DNA of 6,780 bases from Planctomycetaceae bacterium (GTDB lineage Bacteria > Planctomycetota > Planctomycetia > Pirellulales > Pirellulaceae), in contig PADE01000289.1 in NCBI GenBank assembly GCA_002702965.1, positions 9,634 through 16,413 of the forward strand, written 5' to 3'. Positions 1 through 5,967 of this stretch are shown one piece after another. The translations under genes were made by a program, and so were the position numbers. Below the pieces are notes generated by a model. The model had not been told where the DNA came from. It saw only the letters and a list, made by a program, of their open reading frames with translations, and ran no database searches. Every line of letters begins with the position of its first letter. Position 1 is the first letter of the stretch.

Positions 1-746
1 CGTCCACGACGGTCGGTCTTGACCGCCTGGGAACCCAGCTTGCCGGGCACGTTGCGGACGTTACCGGCCGCCTCCTGCCAGATCCGAAATGACCATTCGC
101 CGACCGGCACCTTCTGGATCAACATCTCCCCCTGCTTACTGGAAACTCCCATATAGGGACTCTCCTTGAGCACGACCCAGGCTTTCATCCAGGGGTGAAT
201 CGAACAACTCACCGGAAAGGCCGGAAAGGACTCCGCCGCGTTGAACTTGTGTTTTAATGTCGATCCGGCCGGCAGGTTAAAGTTCTGCCCCGGATTCTTG
301 ACCTGGTCGATGGGGTCCATCTTGGTGTTGTGACCCACCGAATCAGGGTTCTGGACCAGCAGGGTCTGCGTGCTGCGCAACAGCACCATGCGAGGTTCGA
401 ACCGGCACCCCGTGTTGGCGATCTTGACCTCGGCCTTGGCCGTCTTGGAGAACGAAGGATGGACCGCCGGTTTCTTGTCCGCACCGCGCACGTAGAGATA
501 GGCAATCACGTTGGCAATGCCACGCGTCTTGGCATCCACCAACAGCGACTCGTCGACCAGTTTTCGCTTGCCGCAAAAAGCCTGGTCCTTGGTCACCGTG
601 ATCGGCGACGCGGCGGGCGGGCTGCCATCGTATAGAAAGACCATTTTCACATCGGCGAAATCCTGGGCACTCGCCGGCGCCGCCAGCGAGACCGACAGGG
701 CACATAGAGCGAGCAGCCGCCACCGACGGTCAGTTGTTCTTTTCAT
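1..746 (-). CDS. Secreted type-1 copper protein (plastocyanin/cupredoxin-like), 3' end cut by window edge
   Basis: The frame is open from an ATG at 746 to the left edge, giving 248 codons with no stop. Residues 1-27 form a Sec signal peptide: Arg/Lys-rich start, hydrophobic core LLALCALSVSLAA, and an ASA cleavage site before Q28. The mature protein starts with a beta-rich domain (about 30-100, with CGKRKLVDES at 58-67). A cupredoxin fold follows (about 105-195). Its probable type-1 copper ligands are H139 (VGHNT), C181, H184 and M187 (SCSIHPWM), the usual His/Cys-x2-His-x2-Met arrangement. A short C-terminal beta domain follows (about 205-248, VPVGEWSFRIW). From memory, planctomycete proteins of this type, often labelled methylamine utilization protein, are about 250-280 residues, so only a short tail should be missing. 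A role as periplasmic electron carrier for the upstream bc-type complex is inferred from position. The start is supported by an AGGAGG 11 nt upstream. An accessory copper-binding protein for an oxidase is an alternative. Confidence 0.88.
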   Translation of the reverse strand, partial: MKRTTDRRWRLLALCALSVSLAAPASAQDFADVKMVFLYDGSPPAASPITVTKDQAFCGKRKLVDESLLVDAKTRGIANVIAYLYVRGADKKPAVHPSFSKTAKAEVKIANTGCRFEPRMVLLRSTQTLLVQNPDSVGHNTKMDPIDQVKNPGQNFNLPAGSTLKHKFNAAESFPAFPVSCSIHPWMKAWVVLKESPYMGVSSKQGEMLIQKVPVGEWSFRIWQEAAGNVRNVPGKLGSQAVKTDRRG

Positions 747-790
747 CGCACGTGTTTCCTCCTCAGCCGGACGACGCAAACCATGCGCAT
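743..790 (-). other. Possible 15-residue leader ORF overlapping the cupredoxin start
   Basis: A minus-strand ATG at 790, with a second in-frame ATG at 784, opens a 15-codon frame (MRMVCVVRLRRKHVR). It reads through the cupredoxin Shine-Dalgarno site and stops at a TGA that overlaps the cupredoxin ATG as ATGA. This geometry would allow translational coupling. No good ribosome site precedes it, and an ORF this short arises easily by chance, so it is recorded only as a possibility. Confidence 0.15.
758..763 (-). promoter_or_regulatory. Strong Shine-Dalgarno site of the cupredoxin gene
   Basis: The minus strand reads AGGAGG here, a full match to the anti-Shine-Dalgarno core, with 11 nt between it and the ATG at 746. 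It fixes the start of the copper protein. It is much stronger than the GAGAG (5893-5897) in front of the octahaem cytochrome, which suggests the cupredoxin is translated independently and probably at a higher level. Confidence 0.75.
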
Positions 791-907
791 CCGCTGTTCC
801 AGGGTCCAGCCCCCCTCCAGGGAGCATCCACCACAACCGCCACCGGATTCACGGGCCGTCCGGTACCGGCCAACACTCCTCGTTCATTCTCCAGCAAAGT
901 ACCAACA

Positions 908-970
908 ACGGTCCACGAGCGACTCGCTCGGTCTTGATCCCGACTTGCTGCACATCACAACGTGGACCGT
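908..970. repeat. Perfect 10-bp inverted repeat with 43-nt spacer
   Basis: ACGGTCCACG at 908-917 is the exact reverse complement of CGTGGACCGT at 961-970. The match ends at both sides of each arm. In the minus-strand transcript, which runs from the octahaem gene to the cupredoxin gene, the arms could pair and close a loop that contains a second hairpin. No T-rich run follows it, so it does not look like a classical intrinsic terminator. Confidence 0.7.
916..930. repeat. Hairpin-forming palindrome inside the larger inverted repeat
   Basis: CGAGCGACTCGCTCG consists of two 7-nt complementary arms around one central base, so it can form a 6-bp stem with a 3-nt loop. It shares two bases (916-917) with the left arm of the 10-bp inverted repeat. 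The two stems therefore compete at their junction and could act as alternative structures. Confidence 0.6.
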
Positions 971-1021
971 CGAGCCTGTGTCGGTCTCGCGCCGGCCGCC
1001 GATGGTTGTTACCAACGCCGT

Positions 1022-4000
1022 TTACTGGTCACCCTCACCCGTGTCACCGGTGGCCCCGGGCGGGGGCGCCGGTGGCGTGTTCTGGTCCACCAACTCAGCG
1101 ACCGACATCTGTTGCTTCATGTAGCTGTCCCAATTCATCAACAAATCAACCATGCGATCGAGCTGCTGGGTAGCGTCTCCGTCAATGTACTTTTTACCCT
1201 TGACCACAAAACCTTCTGTCTCTGGATTGCCCGTAACTTTGAAGTTCTCCGGCATCTGTGTGTAGGGGAGCGTGGCCACCGGCCGGGCGATCCAGCGCCT
1301 CACGTAGTCGGGCCGCAACCGCTTGTAGACCATTTCCAAATTGGGAGCTTTGGCCGCTTTCGAAAAATCGCCCGCCGCGTGACACTGGGTGCACCCGTTG
1401 CGACCATCGGTGATGACTTTGATGGCCGATTGGAAATGGGCACCCGCCGTGTCCACGTGTGCCGGGCGGCTGCGTTCGCCGAACGCATAAGGATAGTCGG
1501 CGTCGTCGCGGGCCGCGAAATAATTTGCCAGGGCGGTCGCCTCGTGGGACGACATATTGAACTGCGGCATCCGCAGCACCACCAGCGGTCGGATCGGCTG
1601 GGGATCGAGCAGGAATTCATAGAGCCATTCGGACTGCACCTTGCGGCCCTCGCCCACCAGCGGCGGCGGCACCCACTCCCATGCCTTGGTACCGGTACCC
1701 GGAGCTTTCGGTCGTGATAACAGCGGTTCACCCGCGACCTGTCGGGCCACCAGGGGCGCCAGCAGGTACTTCGCCAGATAGCCTCCCCGGGAAGGATATT
1801 TCCGACTGATCGCATTCGCATCAACCGGCAGAGGCGTACCGACGCCGAAGGCATTTGCCTCCAGGACGGCGGACTGCCAAAGCTGGAGTTGATACCGTAA
1901 ATTGCCCGCCGCATAAGTCTCCTCATCTTCCAGCGGAAACGCTTCTCCGTCCTCCATCTCATCCACCCGCGGCTTACCATCCCCGTCGAACAGCAGAGGC
2001 ATTGCCGAGATTTTCGCGGTGAGCCGTCCGCTACTATTGGCCGTCTGTGACTTCTCCCGCGTCTGGGAATCCAGCTGGTGGGCCAGAAACGGGAACGTCG
2101 GCGTCGTCGCAGGCTGCCCAAACGTCCCTTTCTCGAACGAGAGTTGCCACTGTTGTGTCTCCAACAAATGACATCCACCACAGTTGTATTTGTCCAACGC
2201 GTGGCGGCCATCGATCAGGGCCTGGGTGCGTGCGTCTGCCTGGTAGACGTACTTGGCGCTCGGCGGATCAGCCACCAGTCCCAACACGAAGGTGATCACC
2301 GCCTCACGTTCGGCGTGTCCAAAGGGAAACTGCGGCATCCGCAAACGCTCGCTGTACCCCTTGTTGGCGGTGGCTTCGTAGTCGTAGCTGCGCGGCTCGC
2401 GAAGCTTCTGGTAGATGAAACCTTCCCGATGGTGTGACTGTAGCTTGAACTGAAAGAAATCATCCAACCCGTCATCCACCGCGGGTGACCCCTCGTCGGC
2501 TGCGTGAGAACCCTCGTCGGTCGTCGCACCATGCCCGTGGTTGTGTCCGTCGGTGTGATCGACGTAGTGGGTAATATGTTCAAAAGCCAGCTTGGACGTC
2601 TCCTTGCGTCCCCAATTGGCGAGCGGGGTGCCGATCGGCTTGGCATCTTCAAATCCCGGAATGTCGTGACAGGCGTAACAGCCGTATTTGGAGATCGACT
2701 TGCTACCGATGTAGCGCAGTTTCTGCTGCCAATCGACGGGGTTATCGCCATCCACCACGAGTAGTGCCTCGGCCCCTTTTTGGGAATTTCGCAGCGCAGC
2801 CGGGATTCCGTCTTGGGCGTATTTGTTTGCGGTCTCCTTGTCAAAGGCGCCGCCCAGAAATTCCGTTGCCAGATCTTGCACATCGCCCTGCAACTCCGTG
2901 GGCAACTCCCCGTCGGCGCCGAGCGCCGGCGTATCCTCTTTGACCTGGAAATTGGCCTTCGACTTTTCGGACAACAGGAAATCGACCAGGTTGGCGACCG
3001 GGTCGCTCTGGTGGGTCAATTTCCCATCGACGTCTCGATGGTCAACCGGCTCCAGCTTAAGATCGGGCATTACCGTCCGCGCGTGGTAGCGCGACGGGTT
3101 CTTGATCCAGCTGTACAGCCACCGGCGACCGGCCGGCGACGCGAACTTGTCACCAACCCGCGACAGATCGGGACCCTGACCGATCGCGTCGGGATCGCGA
3201 AAGTCCTCGGCACCGCGAAACGCGGTGTGCGTATGGCAAGCCAGACAACCGCGCTCCTGGAACAGCAACCGCCCCCGTTCGATTTGTTCTTCGGCGGTGG
3301 CCGTATCGGACGGTGTTAGTTCGGGAGGATCCAGATAAGCGAACTGCTGCGAGTAGTGCCGCAGGTAGGTGACGATCCCCAGAATCTCGATCGGCTCGTA
3401 ACGCTTTTCGACCTGCTTCTCATCGGCCTGCTCTTTCAGTTCGTCGAGCAAGTCTTCCAACTCACCTCGCCGTTCCGTGATCTCTGAGATGCGCCGCTCG
3501 ATCTGCCTGCCGCGGCTCCCCCGGGGTTTGCGTTGCTTCTTGAGTTGGTCCAGCTCACTGGCCAACGCGTGGTCTTCACGCTCGAGCACCTGGTTCTCGA
3601 GGTGGTTCCAGAGCCCGAAGAACTGCGGCATACGACTGGTCGGCCGAAAATGCTGCGGCTGACGAATCCAGTCGTACATGAACTCCGCATCGACCTTGTT
3701 GCCGACAAACCGCAAGCTGGGCCCCACTTTGCGCTGCGTACCCGGGGTCTCCACGTCGCGCAGCAAGGGCTCCAACTTGTTGTGTACATACTCCGCTTGT
3801 TCGCCGTCCCAGCGAGACCCCCCATCCAGGTCATGCTTGTTTTTATCTTCGACAATCAACTGATGTAGACGATGTCGCACCCCGTCGCGCTCGGGGTGTG
3901 CGATTAATTGCTCCACCCAGTCTTGTTCCGTCGAGCTGAGCTTGTCAAAACCGGCTTTCCGCTCGCCTTTCCACTGCTGCCCGGCGGCAAAGTAGTTGGG

Positions 4001-5887
4001 CTCCAGCCGGAGGTCCGGGCCGACCCTGCGGTCGGGGCCATCGAAGCCCTTGATTTCGTGGCATCCGAAGCAACCGTACTTCTGGATCAGCTTGTACCCG
4101 TGCATTAATTTGGGTGCCGGCGGATCCGGGAACTTCTGGCTGGGAGCCAGCGACTGCACATCGTGATGGCATTTCAAACAAGTAGCTTGAACGAGACGCT
4201 TGGGATAAGCCGGGGTAATCCAGTGATGATTGTCGAACCAGCCGTATTTGCGGCGCCAATCGAGACGCTGCCGTTCATCATTCGGCGTGTGCGAAACCCA
4301 CTTGAAATCGGTCGCGCCCCCCTGCCCGTCATGGCATACGGTACAGGCAAACTCCTCGAGTGTATGGGGACTCAGCGACCCGACAAACAGGTCCAAGCGG
4401 GGATGGCTGGCGTACGGGTGGGGCAATCCCCGGCGGACCGTGACTCGCAGTACCTCACGCGCCGCGGCAGCGTCGAGCAAACGCGATACGGCCCGTGTGC
4501 GATCCCGAATCGGACGCCCGTTAATCAACTCGATCACGTCGCCGGTCCGCAGCCCAGCATCGGTACCCGAAGTCGACAAGCTGACGTCGACCGGTTTGAG
4601 CAAATTTTGCCGAATGTCATCTGCAGACTGCTTTTGGAATGCCTGTGCGGACAGCGAAACACTCGCTTGTGCGGCCAGTGAACCGCCACTCACCAGTTTG
4701 ACCGTGACATCGGTTGGGTCAAGCAGCCCCTCTACGGCCAACATCACCCCGTACAGCTTGCGCACTTGGTCTTCTTCCGAGGCTTCTTCCGAGGCTTCTT
4801 CCGAGGCTTCTGAAGGAGCTTCTTCCGGGACACCGCTCTGCGACGCAGCCGGTTCCGGTTCCGGTGGCGGCCGGAGCTCTAGCACAACCCGCCGTTGGTG
4901 AGGGTAGGCCGGCTGGTCAGACGTGCCCGCCGCCGTCATTTGAATCGCTTGATGACAGGTCGTGCAGCGGTCAAACCGGCGCACCTGGCTGAAACTGCCG
5001 TAACGGTGCATCAGCCCGTCACTCCACAGGTTGTCGATCTTCAACGGTGAATTGAAGGCGTCCAGAATCGGCAATTCCAGCCATCGCTTCCCGAGAAACG
5101 GAAACCCGCTGGTAAAAAACGTCGAACGCTGCTCCACCGACGCCTTATCCAACTGCTCGGCCGAGGCGGTCAGCTCATCGAGGTGCGCCTGCAATCGGTC
5201 GCGCTCGGCCGTCAACTCGTTGAGCGACTCTTGCAGCGATTGGCGCTGCCTACGCAGGGCGTCGTACACACCCTGAAGATCATCGACTTTACGCTTCTGC
5301 GCGTCGACGAGTCCCTGGCGCTTTTCCAACACCTCACGGCCCACACCATCGCGCACACCCAGCGACAAGTTCGCCCGCCGCGCGTCGAATTTCGCTGATT
5401 CGAATTTGCGCTCCTGCAGCTTGTTGTTTTCTTCGTTGCGAACGTCCGCAATCACCCCGTTCAGGATCTCAAGCTGCCCGGCGCGAGCGTCCGTCGAGAG
5501 CGCCAAAACGTCTCGCTTTTCGGTCGGGAAATAGTCCCCCGTCGTCGGTTTGGATTCGGTCGACGGATCGGGTCCGATCGCGTTGTCCGTCTCCCAAAAC
5601 TTCACCAATGCCTCGGTCGTCTCCGCAAAGGGCTTTACGTCCTCCTGCTCCAACTTATCCTTCGTCTCCTGATAGTCGCTGTCCAGTCGGTCGAAACTGT
5701 CCTGTAGTGTGCGCCATTTCGTCCCTGTCAATTCAATTCGCCGGGCCGTTTTCTGAAAGCGTTTCCACTGGCGGTCGTGGTCGGCCTGAAACATCCAGAT
5801 CGTTGACGCCAGCAACGCGACTCCCGAAATCGCGAAGATGACGTGCATGCCTTTTTGGCTGCGCCAAGTTTGTTCCGTAGCTGGCAT
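1022..5887 (-). CDS. Giant membrane-anchored octahaem cytochrome c with PDZ-like domain (bc-complex associated)
   Basis: 1621 residues; probable electron-transfer subunit facing the periplasm. Residues 14-33 form one N-terminal membrane anchor after R9/K12, so the rest should be exported. Order: helical linker, then coiled coil (about 181-254); haem 1 (C308-H312); Glu/Ser-rich acidic linker; PDZ-like domain (about 385-487, core GLRTGDVIELING at 445-457); haem 2 (C515-H519), haem 3 (C570-H574), haem 4 (C606-H610), haem 5 (C881-H885), haem 6 (C1070-H1074), haem 7 (C1236-H1240) and haem 8 (C1499-H1503); Pro/Gly-rich C-terminus. Haems 4-8 each have a downstream Met-Pro (M753, M940, M1184, M1440, M1545), the likely sixth ligands. 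Haems 1-3 lie among many histidines (H490, H495, H508, H533, H554, H555) and may be bis-His. A second coiled coil is at about 758-828 and a His-rich loop at 1104-1128. It follows the cytochrome b gene by 80 nt, so it probably replaces cytochrome c1/f; that role is inferred. The start is the first ATG, with a weak GAGAG site. M14 is unlikely because it would remove the positive charges before the anchor. Confidence 0.92.
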   Translation of the reverse strand: MPATEQTWRSQKGMHVIFAISGVALLASTIWMFQADHDRQWKRFQKTARRIELTGTKWRTLQDSFDRLDSDYQETKDKLEQEDVKPFAETTEALVKFWETDNAIGPDPSTESKPTTGDYFPTEKRDVLALSTDARAGQLEILNGVIADVRNEENNKLQERKFESAKFDARRANLSLGVRDGVGREVLEKRQGLVDAQKRKVDDLQGVYDALRRQRQSLQESLNELTAERDRLQAHLDELTASAEQLDKASVEQRSTFFTSGFPFLGKRWLELPILDAFNSPLKIDNLWSDGLMHRYGSFSQVRRFDRCTTCHQAIQMTAAGTSDQPAYPHQRRVVLELRPPPEPEPAASQSGVPEEAPSEASEEASEEASEEDQVRKLYGVMLAVEGLLDPTDVTVKLVSGGSLAAQASVSLSAQAFQKQSADDIRQNLLKPVDVSLSTSGTDAGLRTGDVIELINGRPIRDRTRAVSRLLDAAAAREVLRVTVRRGLPHPYASHPRLDLFVGSLSPHTLEEFACTVCHDGQGGATDFKWVSHTPNDERQRLDWRRKYGWFDNHHWITPAYPKRLVQATCLKCHHDVQSLAPSQKFPDPPAPKLMHGYKLIQKYGCFGCHEIKGFDGPDRRVGPDLRLEPNYFAAGQQWKGERKAGFDKLSSTEQDWVEQLIAHPERDGVRHRLHQLIVEDKNKHDLDGGSRWDGEQAEYVHNKLEPLLRDVETPGTQRKVGPSLRFVGNKVDAEFMYDWIRQPQHFRPTSRMPQFFGLWNHLENQVLEREDHALASELDQLKKQRKPRGSRGRQIERRISEITERRGELEDLLDELKEQADEKQVEKRYEPIEILGIVTYLRHYSQQFAYLDPPELTPSDTATAEEQIERGRLLFQERGCLACHTHTAFRGAEDFRDPDAIGQGPDLSRVGDKFASPAGRRWLYSWIKNPSRYHARTVMPDLKLEPVDHRDVDGKLTHQSDPVANLVDFLLSEKSKANFQVKEDTPALGADGELPTELQGDVQDLATEFLGGAFDKETANKYAQDGIPAALRNSQKGAEALLVVDGDNPVDWQQKLRYIGSKSISKYGCYACHDIPGFEDAKPIGTPLANWGRKETSKLAFEHITHYVDHTDGHNHGHGATTDEGSHAADEGSPAVDDGLDDFFQFKLQSHHREGFIYQKLREPRSYDYEATANKGYSERLRMPQFPFGHAEREAVITFVLGLVADPPSAKYVYQADARTQALIDGRHALDKYNCGGCHLLETQQWQLSFEKGTFGQPATTPTFPFLAHQLDSQTREKSQTANSSGRLTAKISAMPLLFDGDGKPRVDEMEDGEAFPLEDEETYAAGNLRYQLQLWQSAVLEANAFGVGTPLPVDANAISRKYPSRGGYLAKYLLAPLVARQVAGEPLLSRPKAPGTGTKAWEWVPPPLVGEGRKVQSEWLYEFLLDPQPIRPLVVLRMPQFNMSSHEATALANYFAARDDADYPYAFGERSRPAHVDTAGAHFQSAIKVITDGRNGCTQCHAAGDFSKAAKAPNLEMVYKRLRPDYVRRWIARPVATLPYTQMPENFKVTGNPETEGFVVKGKKYIDGDATQQLDRMVDLLMNWDSYMKQQMSVAELVDQNTPPAPPPGATGDTGEGDQ
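4771..4811. repeat. 12-nt tandem repeat inside the octahaem gene
   Basis: CTTCTTCCGAGG occurs three times without mismatch (4771-4806), followed by five bases of a fourth copy. On the coding strand each unit encodes the four residues EASE in rotating phase, producing the acidic linker between haem 1 and the PDZ-like domain. The unit is a multiple of three, so copy-number changes would lengthen or shorten the linker without breaking the frame. A decayed copy (GCTTCTTCCGG) follows near 4818-4828. Confidence 0.85.
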
Positions 5888-5967
5888 GGATACTCTCTTT
5901 TCCCCACAAATCCCTGGAGCGGCTTCGCCCCAGCCGCCGGCGGCGACGTCCGATGCTTACAGACCCA
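5888..5967. other. 80-nt gap between cytochrome b and octahaem genes, with GC-rich palindromes
   Basis: The gap holds a perfect 12-bp palindrome GCCGCCGGCGGC (5933-5944) and an overlapping hairpin with 6-bp arms GCGGCT/AGCCGC (5919-5924 and 5932-5937). A weak GAGAG ribosome site (5893-5897) lies 5 nt before the octahaem ATG. No T-run follows the hairpin in the direction of transcription, so read-through from cytochrome b into the cytochrome c gene is expected. The structures may tune the stoichiometry of the two products. Confidence 0.5.

Larger units (their letters stand above)
747..1021. other. 275-nt intergenic region with inverted repeats
   Basis: This stretch separates the TAA of the octahaem cytochrome from the cupredoxin ATG. 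I find no convincing gene in it; the short frames on both strands lack ribosome sites or recognisable products. It holds a 10-bp inverted repeat (908-917/961-970), an internal palindrome (916-930), a 10-bp palindrome CCGGTACCGG (860-869) flanked by GGCC on both sides, and the cupredoxin Shine-Dalgarno site. No clear -35/-10 pair and no hairpin followed by a U-tract are visible. It may be an mRNA processing or stabilising segment, or hold an unrecognised promoter. Confidence 0.6.

Noticed and set aside
700..706. Cys15 in the cupredoxin signal region as a lipoprotein site
   Set aside because: The residues before it (LAL) do not fit a lipobox, which needs a small residue at -1. The Cys is inside the hydrophobic core, and an ASA signal-peptidase I site follows.
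343..723. Minus-strand 126-codon frame beginning MAAARSMCPV
   Set aside because: It overlaps the cupredoxin gene in another frame. The cupredoxin frame has a signal peptide, a Shine-Dalgarno site and a copper-ligand pattern.
889..960. 23-codon minus-strand frame in the intergenic gap (MCSKSG...)
   Set aside because: It has no ribosome site, no recognisable features, and overlaps the inverted-repeat structure.
908..970. Intrinsic terminator of the octahaem gene
   Set aside because: The arms are far apart (43-nt spacer) and no U-rich run follows in the direction of transcription.
962..1717. 251-codon plus-strand open frame
   Set aside because: It lies antisense to the octahaem gene, has no recognisable domain, and its composition follows the GC-rich codon pattern of the opposite strand.
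4771..4811. CRISPR-like repeat array
   Set aside because: The units are 12 nt, contiguous and without spacers, and are part of a coding frame.
4230..4901. 223-codon plus-strand open frame with Ser-rich tail
   Set aside because: The tail is the antisense reading of the EASE repeat. The frame lies wholly inside the octahaem gene, where eight haem motifs prove the minus strand is coding.
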